Counted from the first letter of the stretch, positions 35,992 to 45,097 are shown. The stretch is DNA of 64,000 bases from Pedobacter fastidiosus (GCF_014306625.1 NZ_JACRYL010000018.1:34929-98928); one strand, 5' to 3'. Numbers and translations are program-made. Notes: generated by a model from the sequence alone, not told the origin.

Positions 35992-36227
35992 TTTGGCTAA
36001 TTACACTAATTAGTTTGAAATTACGCTGTAAATATAAACTATAAAATTTCTAAAAAAAGTGTTCTATTTGCTTATATTAACATTTTATAAAAGCCAATCA
36101 TCTTTTTTAATGCAGTATTTTTAAATAAAATTTTATTTTAAAACAAAAAGCACGTAATCAGTATTAATACGTGTATACTATTAATCATATTTGTTTTAGA
36201 TATGGCAAACTTCTAGGACTACAAAGA

Positions 36228-36587
36228 ATGAAAAACAAAAAAATACTCATCGCCGATGATGATGAAGGTATTGTCGATGCAGTTACGATGATATTAGAAG
36301 TTATGGGTTATGAAGTAGAATATACTTACGATGGCGGAACCGTAATTGATGCAGTAAAAAATAAGCCAGATTTAATTCTTCTTGATATTTGGATGAGTGG
36401 TTACGATGGCAGGGATATTTGCAGGCAATTAAAGAGCAATCCAGAATATAGAGAAATTCCTGTTTTAATGATTTCTGCAAGTAGAGATATAAAACAATCT
36501 GCGCTGGATGCTGGTGCAAACGATTTTATGGAAAAGCCCTTTGAAATGGATTCGTTATTAAATAAAGTGGATTTCCTTTTAAATTAA
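36228..36587 (+). CDS. Single-domain response regulator (receiver only)
   Basis: Cytoplasmic CheY-like receiver of 119 residues from the ATG at 36228. The ORF can be extended 19 codons, but the sequence before this ATG has no receiver character. The acidic pocket is Asp10-Asp12, the phospho-acceptor Asp53 lies in LILLDIW, Ser83 stands in the usual Thr/Ser position, and Lys103 is in FMEKPF. No output domain is attached and no histidine kinase gene is nearby, so it is an orphan. It probably works as a phosphorelay shuttle or by protein contact. Confidence 0.92.
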   Translation: MKNKKILIADDDEGIVDAVTMILEVMGYEVEYTYDGGTVIDAVKNKPDLILLDIWMSGYDGRDICRQLKSNPEYREIPVLMISASRDIKQSALDAGANDFMEKPFEMDSLLNKVDFLLN

Positions 36588-36638
36588 TTCCATTGCTCCT
36601 GTGGATTGAAGTTTATATGCGTAAAATACATCTTCAAA

Positions 36639-36989
36639 TTAAACCTCTCTAAAATATATTCTTTCGGGCAAATGCTTAAAAACAAATTCAGTTACTCCGC
36701 ATAGCCAAAGTTTATGATTTTTTAAATCTCCTTTGTAGGTTTCTAAAAGATAATCACCGCCGCCGCCTAAATTTTCTTCTCTAACATAAGTTAAGGTGAG
36801 CATTTCGGCCTCATCTAGTCGCTCATCAGCCATAAAAAGTTTGCATTCATCTTCAGATTTAGCAACCTACTCTAGTAGAGTATCTGCACCTTCTACCATT
36901 TGCAAATTCTCTAAATCACCAGCCCATTCCGGTATATCGGCATACCATTCTCCTTTTGCGTTTTTATAATAGCGTATTGCTCTTTCCAT
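36639..36989 (-). pseudogene. Small conserved-looking gene interrupted by one in-frame TAG
   Basis: Reading the minus strand from the ATG at 36987-36989 gives MERAIRYYKNAKGEWYADIP, then EWAGDLENLQMVEGADTLLE, then TAG at 36867-36869. The same frame continues as VAKSEDECKLFMADERLDEAE to a TAA at 36639, 116 codons in all. The frame stays intact on both sides of the stop, and the two parts together look like one small protein with LGGGGDYLLETYKG and HKLWLCGVTEFVFKHLPERI near the end. A single CAG-to-TAG change would explain it. The 64-residue downstream ORF starting at MADERL is then only its tail. I do not recognise a named family. A sequencing error or stop-codon readthrough is possible. Confidence 0.72.
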
Positions 36990-37140
36990 ATATTGTAAAG
37001 AAATAAATCTAATTCAATAATCATGATAAAAATCCCGAAATTTAAAATCCGATTAACCACAGATAGACAGATAAAATTGATTTTAGTTTTGAATGGATTC
37101 ATTTTAATCTTTAAACCATTTAATAAGTGTTGAAAATTTA

Positions 37141-38241
37141 ATGTCTGAAGAAAATTCACCTTTATTAAGAAAAATAATTCATATTGATATGGATGCATTT
37201 TATGCATCGGTAGAGCAACGTGATTTTCCTGAATACCGTGGAAAGCCTATAGTTGTTGGGGGCAAGCCCGATAGTAGAGGGGTTGTGGCCACAGCCAGTT
37301 ATGAAGCTCGGCAATATGGAATTAAATCGGCAATGTCTTGCAGTAAAGCTTATCAACTCTGCCCTACTGCGATTTTTGTTTATCCTCGATTTGATGCTTA
37401 CACTGCAGTTTCAAAAGCAATTAGAGAAATTTTTCATCGTTACACCGATCTAATCGAACCCTTATCTTTAGACGAAGCTTATTTAGACGTTACGGAGGAT
37501 AAGCTCGGAATAGGATCAGCGATTGACATTGCAAAATCGATTAAAGATGCCATTAAAAATGAACTTAATTTAACCGCTTCGGCAGGTGTATCGATAAACA
37601 AATTCGTAGCCAAAATAGCTTCAGATATGAATAAGCCTGATGGTTTGACTTTTATCGGTCCATCAAAAATAAAGGCCTTTATGGAAAAACTTCCTGTTGA
37701 AAAATTCTTTGGAATTGGCAAGGTTACCGCTGCAAGGATGAAATCGATGCAGATTATTACGGGTGCCGATTTAAAGAAATTGAATGAATCACAATTGATT
37801 GCTCAATTTGGAAAATCGGGTAAGTTCTATTACAAAGTTGTTCGTGGAATCGACGAAAGACCTGTTCAGTCAAATAGAGAAACCAAATCTGTTGGTGCAG
37901 AAGACACTCTTTCTGAAGATACGAACGATGATTCGGTGATGCACAGCCTATTACAGCAGATTAGCGAAACTGTAGCTAAACGACTCGAAAAACACAACCT
38001 GAAAGGCAAAACAGTAACCTTAAAAATTAAGTTTGAAGACTTTAAGCAGATTACAAGAAGCAGATCTTTTGCTTTCCCCATTTATAAGGCTGATGAAATT
38101 TATACAGAAGCCATAAAACTTTTAGAAGAGGCAGACATCGGTTTCACAAAAGTGCGCTTACTTGGAATAACGCTTTCTCGTTTTTATGATCATTTGGCTA
38201 TCGAAAATGCAGAAAGTAACCAACTCGAATTTGAGTTTTAA
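37141..38241 (+). CDS. dinB: DNA polymerase IV (Y-family translesion polymerase)
   Basis: Error-prone polymerase that copies past damaged bases. It has 366 residues, the usual bacterial Pol IV length. Catalytic carboxylates are Asp16 in HIDMDAFYASVEQRD, and Asp111/Glu112 in LSLDEAYLDVT. The palm, fingers (KPIVVGGKPDSRGVVATASY), thumb helix-hairpin-helix (FFGIGKVTAARMK) and little-finger domain (TVTLKIKFEDFKQITRS) are in order. The C-terminal NQLEFEF looks like a beta-clamp-binding tail. It is a single gene on the plus strand, convergent with the glutaminase-family gene. Confidence 0.95.
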   Translation: MSEENSPLLRKIIHIDMDAFYASVEQRDFPEYRGKPIVVGGKPDSRGVVATASYEARQYGIKSAMSCSKAYQLCPTAIFVYPRFDAYTAVSKAIREIFHRYTDLIEPLSLDEAYLDVTEDKLGIGSAIDIAKSIKDAIKNELNLTASAGVSINKFVAKIASDMNKPDGLTFIGPSKIKAFMEKLPVEKFFGIGKVTAARMKSMQIITGADLKKLNESQLIAQFGKSGKFYYKVVRGIDERPVQSNRETKSVGAEDTLSEDTNDDSVMHSLLQQISETVAKRLEKHNLKGKTVTLKIKFEDFKQITRSRSFAFPIYKADEIYTEAIKLLEEADIGFTKVRLLGITLSRFYDHLAIENAESNQLEFEF

Positions 38242-38270
38242 CTTGAGTTGTAGAGTGTTATAAACAACAA

Positions 38271-38294
38271 AGGCTCCACATAAATGCAGAGCCT
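38271..38294. terminator. Weak hairpin between convergent dinB and glutaminase-family genes
   Basis: AGGCTC (38271-38276) and GAGCCT (38289-38294) pair around a 12-base loop. A moderately T-rich stretch follows on both strands. Its position between two converging stop codons supports a bidirectional terminator, but the 6-bp stem is short. Confidence 0.4.
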
Positions 38295-38320
38295 AAATCG
38301 TTATTTATTGGGGTAAATAA

Positions 38321-40792
38321 TTATTTTGATAGTTTGTCTCTCAACATTTTCATGTAAAAGCCACCCACAACACTTCTTGCCTTAAAGTTATCACGAATCC
38401 CCGTATTTGAATCATAAAAATCATTCAAAGGCACTCTAGAATCTGTTTCAATTGCATGTTTATAAACAGGATGGATAATGGCTTCAAAATCTTTTTGAGT
38501 TGGAGCAAAAGTAGCTGTCCATAAAATCCAGTCGTTTTTGGTATATGCCTTTCTGCTATCTAATGGCAATCCAAATTTGTTTTGCTTGGTTAAATAATAT
38601 TTGGTTTCTGTATCATAAATTTTCTGAGGAAATAAATTTAAACCTAAAACTTTATCCCAAACCAAGTTATATTTTTGGCTCCAGGTATTTTTATCATCAA
38701 AAGTTAAGGCATAATGATCGCCAGCTTCAGCCATATCGATCCATTTTGGAACCATGCTTTCTGCAATTGCTCTATATTGTTTAGCAACATCAGTATAACC
38801 CAAAGTTTCGGCCATTTGCGCATAGCAGGCAATCCCTACAATTGCCTTTACCGATAAGTTTGCATTACGGGCCAAGTGACCAGCAAAATCATCTGTACAC
38901 AATTGAGTTTTTGGATCTAAGCCTTCTTTGGTTAAATAATCTACCCAAGTGGTTAATGTTTTCCAGTGTTCTTTTGCGTAAGCGCCATTACCTTGAGCTT
39001 TAACAATTGCTGCAGTTAAAATAATCATGTTTCCAGATTCTTCAACCGGCATTGGTTCGCCGTAGGTTTGTCCGTTGGCTAAAGGATAAGTTCCTAAATC
39101 GTGTGCTGCCCAAGGGTGAGGATATTTACCACTTTCACTGAAATAGAAAATTCCGTTTAACATGCCCTGAAGCAATTGAGGATTGTAAATTAAGTATAGT
39201 GGTGCTGATGGATAAGTAACATCAACGGTATTGATAAAACCTCCACTATTGTTTTCTTTTGATAACCATAAAATTTCACCTTGTGGGCTTTTAACTAAGG
39301 TATGTGCTGCAATACTTTGGCGATAAGCCAAAACACAAAGATCTGCATATTCTTTACCGCCAGATTTTAAGGCATCAGAATATAATGATCTGTTAAATTC
39401 TTCGCATTTTGCAATTACTGATTTATAATCTGTGGCAGCATCGGTTAACTGCCCTTCCATAGTTTCTTTACCTGAAGTATTCCACCATGGCCTTAAATTT
39501 TGTTTAAAGTATTGAACTGAGTAAATTTCATCATAGCCCAACTCAACAAATTTTTCTACAGGAGATTTCCCAACTGAACCGAAAGGAACAACTGTATTAA
39601 GCGCCAGCATTTTGCCTTGCTTAGCTGTTGAGGCAGAATTTCCATTTCTAAAGGCATCCGCAGCATCTTTTTCTGTAGTTACAAACTGAATACTGTTACT
39701 TGCTTTTGGCGCTGCAACATAAAAATAACCCCAATCAATTCGCATATCATCACTTGCTTTTTGCAGGATTGGCTGTTCTACGGTACCCGTTTTTAGAACT
39801 GATAATTGAGCTGTTGCATATTTTGTAGCCGTAACCGCTTGTGTTGGTCTAAAAACCGCTATGCTTGATGATGCGCTTAAGAAAACTTTTACTTGATGTG
39901 TTTTACCATCATTCGCATTTACCTGATAAGAGACATAAGAAACTGGCCTTGCTAATATTCCCAAATCTTTAAGCAATAATGGCGAAGTGAAAGTTAATTT
40001 TAAATCTACCTTACCGCATGTAAAGTTATAGATGGTTTGAGTAGCATTTAGATCTACACTTTTCTGTTTTGCCAACTGCACTTTCTGTGCGTTGTCTTTT
40101 ACTTTATTTGCTAAGCCAAAATCAAGAAAACGACCACCAGCTGTATTCAATAAATGAATTACAATGACATTATTGCCAGCCTTTAGTGCATTTTTATCAC
40201 TGTTACTTAATGCAATATATTGGAAACTACTTGTCCAACCTTCTTTGGTATAAACTTTCTTTCCGTTTAAAAATACTTCAATATTATCATCATGATTAAT
40301 CTTTAAGAACAATTCGCTAATTGAGGTAGGATTTGCAATATTGAACGATCTTCTTACCCAAATATCATGCGATTTCCATAAAGTTTTAACGTTTTTTGGA
40401 TCATCACCTATTGGTGCTGAACCAGTTTTCCAGCCATCCGCATTATAATTTAAGGCTTTCCAATCGCCCTGAGGTTCTGTCATTGAATATTTAACTTGAT
40501 ATTCCTTTTCATCAGAAGTTGCAAGAACTGTTTTATAGCTAACGGTTTCTTTACCTAAAAAGCGGTAAATGTTACCATCAACATTAATCATTCCTAAAAG
40601 CGAATGATCGGCACCTGTCCAATGTTGGGTTGAGCTTTCGGTTAAATTATCGGTTGTAGACCAGATGCTAAAATTTGGGTTGTGTGTAATTAGGGGATAA
40701 GCTGGGGCCTTTCGGTCTTGAGCATGTACCATACTTCCTAACAGTAAGCATCCTAACATGCCTAAAAGTTTAATGGTTTTGGTTTTGTTCAT
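38321..40792 (-). CDS. Secreted glutaminase-family protein (DUF4964/DUF5127/DUF4965/DUF1793 type)
   Basis: Exported protein of 823 residues related to fungal glutaminase A. The signal peptide is MNKTKTIKLLGMLGCLLLGSMVHA. The family start HNPNFSIWSTTDNLTESSTQHWTG lies at 37-60. An apparent insertion at about 104-230 (GDDPKNVKTLWKSHDIWVRR, NIEVFLNGKKVY) looks like a galactose-binding beta-sandwich. The family core then resumes (RPVSYVSYQVNANDGKTHQ). The C-terminal six-hairpin-like part has HPWAAHDLGTYPLANGQ, MPVEESGNMIILTAAI and QLCTDDFAGHLARNANLSVK. Most bacterial members are uncharacterised, so glutamine hydrolysis is not proven here. It is monocistronic, with terminators on both sides. It carries the same operator-like sequence as the large SusCD operon next to it. 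Confidence 0.88.
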   Translation of the reverse strand: MNKTKTIKLLGMLGCLLLGSMVHAQDRKAPAYPLITHNPNFSIWSTTDNLTESSTQHWTGADHSLLGMINVDGNIYRFLGKETVSYKTVLATSDEKEYQVKYSMTEPQGDWKALNYNADGWKTGSAPIGDDPKNVKTLWKSHDIWVRRSFNIANPTSISELFLKINHDDNIEVFLNGKKVYTKEGWTSSFQYIALSNSDKNALKAGNNVIVIHLLNTAGGRFLDFGLANKVKDNAQKVQLAKQKSVDLNATQTIYNFTCGKVDLKLTFTSPLLLKDLGILARPVSYVSYQVNANDGKTHQVKVFLSASSSIAVFRPTQAVTATKYATAQLSVLKTGTVEQPILQKASDDMRIDWGYFYVAAPKASNSIQFVTTEKDAADAFRNGNSASTAKQGKMLALNTVVPFGSVGKSPVEKFVELGYDEIYSVQYFKQNLRPWWNTSGKETMEGQLTDAATDYKSVIAKCEEFNRSLYSDALKSGGKEYADLCVLAYRQSIAAHTLVKSPQGEILWLSKENNSGGFINTVDVTYPSAPLYLIYNPQLLQGMLNGIFYFSESGKYPHPWAAHDLGTYPLANGQTYGEPMPVEESGNMIILTAAIVKAQGNGAYAKEHWKTLTTWVDYLTKEGLDPKTQLCTDDFAGHLARNANLSVKAIVGIACYAQMAETLGYTDVAKQYRAIAESMVPKWIDMAEAGDHYALTFDDKNTWSQKYNLVWDKVLGLNLFPQKIYDTETKYYLTKQNKFGLPLDSRKAYTKNDWILWTATFAPTQKDFEAIIHPVYKHAIETDSRVPLNDFYDSNTGIRDNFKARSVVGGFYMKMLRDKLSK

Positions 40793-40843
40793 AATGTGTG
40801 TTCTGTGAAGATTGATATTTGGTTTTTAACAGCAATTGAGCTA

Positions 40844-40862
40844 GTTAAACGTTTTACTAAAG
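40844..40862. promoter_or_regulatory. Operator-like site upstream of the glutaminase-family gene
   Basis: GTTAAACGTTTTACTAAAG lies 52-70 bp before the start codon. Its first 17 bases are identical, in reverse orientation, to the site at 59365-59383 upstream of the 11-gene SusCD operon. The site at 10100-10117 shares its core and tail. The central AACGTT fits a LacI-family operator. No regulator gene for it is visible in the window. Confidence 0.55.
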
Positions 40863-40993
40863 TATAAATTATTTATTTATTATAAGCTTTAAATTCTTAA
40901 AACCTTGATTATTTGTTTTGAATGGCATGGAAGATTTGTCATCTCATTATTGATATGGAAAAACAAATTTGAGCTATTTAATAATCAAAAAAA

Positions 40994-41019
40994 ATACATG
41001 GAGCTAATGCTCCATGTAT
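40994..41019 (-). terminator. Intrinsic terminator of the 11-gene SusCD operon
   Basis: Perfect 11-bp arms ATACATGGAGC (40994-41004) and GCTCCATGTAT (41009-41019) surround a 4-base loop. A run of T follows on the minus strand. It lies 30 bp after the last stop codon (41049). Confidence 0.9.
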
Positions 41020-41048
41020 CTCAAATTGGATGTTAAACCAAACGTTAA

Positions 41049-41882
41049 TTAAGGTTGTTTTTTATTAATTGTCCATTCTGATAATTGGAACAATCGACTA
41101 CCCCTATTGGCTTTAAAATAAATCCTATAGAATTTATAAGCAATAAAGTTATCGAAATAGTATTTTTTGGTTACATTTCTCTCACCAGAATTTGGCCAAG
41201 GGCAAACTGTTACCGTGTGTAAATCTGTGTACTGAATTCCATCTAATGAGCCCTGTAAAATCCAATATCTTGGATCTCTATCTTCGCCATCATTTCCTGA
41301 TGTTAAAGTATATGCACCAACAACTTGTGGCGTATTAAGCTCGAAGGTACATTTTTGTGTACCATCGAAACCAGCCTGTAAAAATTTGGTTTTAGTGTCA
41401 CCATCTACCATTTTTTTAGAACCTTCATTAGAATCTGGACCTGCACCTGCCTCTAAGTTAACAGAGTATTTGCCACCAATAGTTTGAATAAAGTTTTCTC
41501 CAATTTTTGTTGGATCGAAATTAGGATCTACAATATTTAACAACACCTCTTTAGCGGCAGAGTAACCCTGGCTGTTTCTAGTGGTTAGGGTAACTTTATA
41601 CTTGCCAGGAAAACGATATACGTGTTTTGGGCTAACGGCTACTGATGTACTGTCATCACCAAACTGCCACAATAAACTCGTATAGTTTGTAGATGATCCT
41701 GTAAACTGGTATTCCAAAAACTTTGTCGGACTCGTTACCGTATAATCAAAACCCGCCGTTGGCTTAGGTTCATCAATAACTTGAACCTCTTCTACTGTAT
41801 CCTTCTTACACTTTACTGTTGTAATTACAATAAGTATTAATAGTGATAGGATACCGAATAATCTTTTTACGTTATTTTTCAT
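41049..41882 (-). CDS. PKD-discoidin (F5/8 type C) lipoprotein
   Basis: Predicted surface lipoprotein of 277 residues. The signal MKNNVKRLFGILSLLILIVITTVKC has Cys25. A PKD domain spans about 40-118 (GFDYTVTSP, then LWQFGDDSTSVAVSPKHVYRFPGKY). A discoidin-like domain fills about 140-277 (KMVDGDTKTKFLQAG, YTLTSGNDGEDRDPRYWILQ, NFIAYKFYRIYFKAN, FQLSEWTINK). Discoidin domains bind sugars or other ligands and have no catalytic function. This one closely resembles the C-terminal domain of the fasciclin protein at 53332-54441, near the other end of the operon. It is the last gene of the 11-gene operon, 13 bp after the DUF1735-PA14 gene. Confidence 0.85.
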   Translation of the reverse strand: MKNNVKRLFGILSLLILIVITTVKCKKDTVEEVQVIDEPKPTAGFDYTVTSPTKFLEYQFTGSSTNYTSLLWQFGDDSTSVAVSPKHVYRFPGKYKVTLTTRNSQGYSAAKEVLLNIVDPNFDPTKIGENFIQTIGGKYSVNLEAGAGPDSNEGSKKMVDGDTKTKFLQAGFDGTQKCTFELNTPQVVGAYTLTSGNDGEDRDPRYWILQGSLDGIQYTDLHTVTVCPWPNSGERNVTKKYYFDNFIAYKFYRIYFKANRGSRLFQLSEWTINKKQP

Positions 41883-41895
41883 ATCTAATTAATAT

Positions 41896-43332
41896 TTAAG
41901 GTGCTGGGAATAATTGAGATTTTGGTATTACTCTTTTTGACAAAATATTTGGCACTTCAATTTCTAGATAAGCTTGCTGGCCACCAACATTTTCTCGGTG
42001 ATGTGCCTCTATTTTATAGCGTTTGCCACGTTCTAAAACTATAGTTCCCTTTCTGTAATCCTTATCCCAAGTGGTATTATAATCATTAACTAATTCTACT
42101 CCATTTACATATAATCGAGCACCATCATCCCAACGGGTTTGGTAAAAAGTATAAGTTCCACGAACCGGTGCTAAAAACTCACCAGTCCACCTAGAAGCAT
42201 AATTATCTCTACTTAATTGAACGCCCGCAGTGTTTTTAACACCGTCTGGCCAACCATCTCCACTAAAATTAATTTGCTCATCAATTCTGGTCGCAAATGG
42301 TGCACGTCCATCATCGGGATCTAATTGTGTATTGGTATAGTATTTAGCTCTTAAGCCAGTGCCATTTCCTGTGATATATGAGTTATTATCCAAGTTTACG
42401 TTAGGATCTACCACGACGATTAACTTACTTTTTGTTGGGTGAATTACATGGTTTGTTGATTGTTGAATATTTAAAGAGAATGCAAATTTCTTATTTGCGA
42501 TGATATTTGCATCGAAAACTGGCCACGGAATTTGAAGCCTAACAATAGCGCTTGATGCACCTGTAGCAAATCGAACTACAGTATCAAGCGTGTAATCCTT
42601 AGCTGCTAAATGGATTGCATCTGCAGGCAAAGTTCCCTTACCAACCAAAGTGGCAATGGTATCTACATTATCTCTAATTTTTATTGTGAAAGCTGATGAG
42701 GGTTGATTATCTAAACTAACCACTAACGGAATGGTTACTCCAGCCGGCCCTACAATGTAGTTTCCTTGATATACAACATTATAAGTACCGCCACCATTTA
42801 ATGTTAAATAGTGCAAGTCAGTAGGTTTTAACAAATCGGATGTGTTAATAATCACCAAGATGGTCGATTTTCCTGGAGCGATTTTATTCCCTTTACCCGG
42901 GGCCGAGAGCTTTAATGCAAAAACAATTTTTTTACCATAGTTACGCTCCAATACAGATCTACGAACAATAGCAATTCCTTCACTGTTATCGGTTCCATAA
43001 GCAACATTAATTACGTTTGGATATTCTACTGCAGCCGATGGCATCAGGATTGCATTTGTTAATGTTCCATTGTTAATTAATTGGGTAACTGTGTCGTTAT
43101 TTAAAGTTAAACCCACCTGAAAAGCTTCTTCAGCAACTCCAGTTAACGAAATTTTAAATGGAACTTTAACATATTCGTTATCAATGGAAACATTCCCAGC
43201 AACAATACCTTCACCAGTAATGCTTCTACTAGCTGCATCTGGCAAAGCTAAATCGTCTATCTGCGATTTACGACAAGAATAAACACCTATGATGGTTAAA
43301 CTTAGTAATGCGATGTATATAATTTTTTTCAT
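41896..43332 (-). CDS. DUF1735-PA14 surface lipoprotein
   Basis: Lipoprotein of 478 residues. The signal MKKIIYIALLSLTIIGVYSC has Cys20. The N-terminal part has two copies of a DUF1735 (BT_3987-type) beta-sandwich, at about 45-165 (VPFKISLTGVAEEAFQVGLT) and about 185-320 (IPLVVSLDNQPSSAFTIKI). A PA14 domain follows at about 330-475 (GLRAKYYTNTQLDPDDG, GTYTFYQTRWDDGARLYVNG, AHHRENVGGQQAYLEIE). PA14 and DUF1735 are both carbohydrate-associated, non-catalytic modules in this phylum. No hydrolase domain is fused, unlike many PA14 proteins. The gene lies 31 bp after the DUF4983 gene. Confidence 0.85.
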   Translation of the reverse strand: MKKIIYIALLSLTIIGVYSCRKSQIDDLALPDAASRSITGEGIVAGNVSIDNEYVKVPFKISLTGVAEEAFQVGLTLNNDTVTQLINNGTLTNAILMPSAAVEYPNVINVAYGTDNSEGIAIVRRSVLERNYGKKIVFALKLSAPGKGNKIAPGKSTILVIINTSDLLKPTDLHYLTLNGGGTYNVVYQGNYIVGPAGVTIPLVVSLDNQPSSAFTIKIRDNVDTIATLVGKGTLPADAIHLAAKDYTLDTVVRFATGASSAIVRLQIPWPVFDANIIANKKFAFSLNIQQSTNHVIHPTKSKLIVVVDPNVNLDNNSYITGNGTGLRAKYYTNTQLDPDDGRAPFATRIDEQINFSGDGWPDGVKNTAGVQLSRDNYASRWTGEFLAPVRGTYTFYQTRWDDGARLYVNGVELVNDYNTTWDKDYRKGTIVLERGKRYKIEAHHRENVGGQQAYLEIEVPNILSKRVIPKSQLFPAP

Positions 43333-43363
43333 TTTATGATATTTTAAATTATCAGTTATTCTA

Positions 43364-45067
43364 TTATTGATCTAACCAAACTCGGCCATCCAATCCCCAG
43401 GTTTGTTTATTGGCAATCTTTAACCAGTTTATAATCTGTGCTGGTATATCAGATGTTTGAGGAACAAATACAGCTAGTGTTTCTGGTGCTGGCGGGCAAA
43501 TTAAATCGTTAAAACTTTCCCAAGAATAAGCGCCTTGAAATTTAAAATCATGTCCTTGCGAGCTCAAATCTGCCATAATATTGCCATTTCCATCAGTAGC
43601 TGGCCAGTAACCTACCAAGAAATTAAAGTAAGGGTGACTTTGATCAATTGAGGTTTGACATGCGTAGTTTGCAATTACTCCATCAGGAACAGCAAATTTG
43701 AAATAACGAATATCACTTACATAAACATCTGGTTCACCATGTCCATTTCCATTTAAGAAACCTAATTTTAAAGGATTTGAATTCGCTAAAGAACCAGAAC
43801 CTGTAATTTCTACCTCGTTATTATATGATCCATTAGTGTAGGTACGAATAAATCTTTGTCCGTTACGTACTTCTAATTTTACAGATAATGTTGCCCATTT
43901 TCCCTTATCAATATTTGCGCCTCTACATTGATGATAATCACCATCTTTAGTGCCTCTCCATTCAAAGTACCAATACGCATCTTCTAAATAGATTACCCAA
44001 CCCACGCTCGGATGGCCACCCGACCATTCGTTACGTTTACCCAATACACTTGGCCAGAAAAATTTGTCTTCGTTCTTTTTAACTTTAAGTTCGATGGTCA
44101 TTTTTGTGGTATCTTCGATATTATAAACGTTTGCGTCTACTGCATCAACCTGTGCTCTTACATCCTGCCCTTTGAAGCGAATGGTTTTACCTAAATATCT
44201 ATTTCCAGTAAAAGGTTTAGTGATGATTCGTTTTCTATAGGTTGGAGCATAATAAATTACAAATGAATTTGCTTTAGGCTGACTGAAAATAGTTTGATCA
44301 TCTGCATTAGCAGGTAAAGTAAACTGACCACCAGCACTTGATGCAATAACAACTAACCATTGCTCATTATTATAGGTAGGACGCTTTTTTAATGCTGCCA
44401 AGATATCACCAACTGAAGTATCAAATTTTTCGATAGCGGTTTTGTAGGCAGGAAAAGAAATATCATATCCAGATGCTGCACCTGCTGCATTAACGCCAGT
44501 AAAATGACCAACTACAACAGATGCTGTATCGCTTGTAAGATTGGTTACAACGGCAGCTTTAACAGCATCATCATCAGCTAGTAGATTACTAATGTCTGCT
44601 CCTGTTGTTAAAGATTTAAATACCGTTGATGAGGTGTAGGTAACAATTTTTGATTTTGCGCTTGTTTCTTTTATCCTTTTAAATATAATTGGATAATTCT
44701 GTAAGTTATTATTTGTTAAGGCATCATCTATAATTTTATGCTTCTCTTTCTTTACACCAGTTAGCATATTTGCCCAATTGGTTGCATTTGCTGTAGATGC
44801 AGGATCACTTAATCCCACCCAACTGTATATAGAGTTTGGCAAAATCGCATCTATATTTGGCGTGTTTGCATCCAAAACCGATTGGCCTCTCGCTCCATCA
44901 ACAATTAGGTACAAAACCTTTCGGTTTCCAAACTTTACAGTTGTGGTATCACTTGCATTCTTATCTCCAATTGTTCTATCGAAATCTTTATTGCAAGAAA
45001 ATATGGCCGTGGTGATTATTGTTGCGATTAAGCCAATCAATAATTTATATTTTTTCATCATGCTCAT
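43364..45067 (-). CDS. DUF4983-type lipoprotein: degenerate alkaline-phosphatase fold plus LamG-like domain
   Basis: Lipoprotein of 567 residues. Cys25 follows LIATIITTAIFS, and starts at 45067, 45061 or 45058 are all possible. Residues about 45-290 resemble a type I phosphodiesterase/alkaline phosphatase fold: VLYLIVDGARGQSVLDANTP (Asp57), then ATNWANMLTG where the nucleophile normally sits. The usual later metal ligands look lost: the D-x-x-GH motif is GHFTGVNAAG, and the final SDHG motif is SSAGG (243-247). A LamG/concanavalin-like domain follows at about 315-460 (MTIELKVKKNEDKFFWPSVL, GKWATLSVKLEVRNGQRF). The end is a DUF4983-type tail. It is probably a binding protein rather than an enzyme. 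Confidence 0.75.
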   Translation of the reverse strand: MSMMKKYKLLIGLIATIITTAIFSCNKDFDRTIGDKNASDTTTVKFGNRKVLYLIVDGARGQSVLDANTPNIDAILPNSIYSWVGLSDPASTANATNWANMLTGVKKEKHKIIDDALTNNNLQNYPIIFKRIKETSAKSKIVTYTSSTVFKSLTTGADISNLLADDDAVKAAVVTNLTSDTASVVVGHFTGVNAAGAASGYDISFPAYKTAIEKFDTSVGDILAALKKRPTYNNEQWLVVIASSAGGQFTLPANADDQTIFSQPKANSFVIYYAPTYRKRIITKPFTGNRYLGKTIRFKGQDVRAQVDAVDANVYNIEDTTKMTIELKVKKNEDKFFWPSVLGKRNEWSGGHPSVGWVIYLEDAYWYFEWRGTKDGDYHQCRGANIDKGKWATLSVKLEVRNGQRFIRTYTNGSYNNEVEITGSGSLANSNPLKLGFLNGNGHGEPDVYVSDIRYFKFAVPDGVIANYACQTSIDQSHPYFNFLVGYWPATDGNGNIMADLSSQGHDFKFQGAYSWESFNDLICPPAPETLAVFVPQTSDIPAQIINWLKIANKQTWGLDGRVWLDQ

Positions 45068-45097
45068 CTTAATTTATATTTTGGTTAGCTTAATCTA

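Noticed and set aside
37050..37140. Possible decayed ACCACAGAT-type dispersed repeat upstream of dinB
   Set aside because: Only short partial matches remain and no hairpin can be drawn with confidence.
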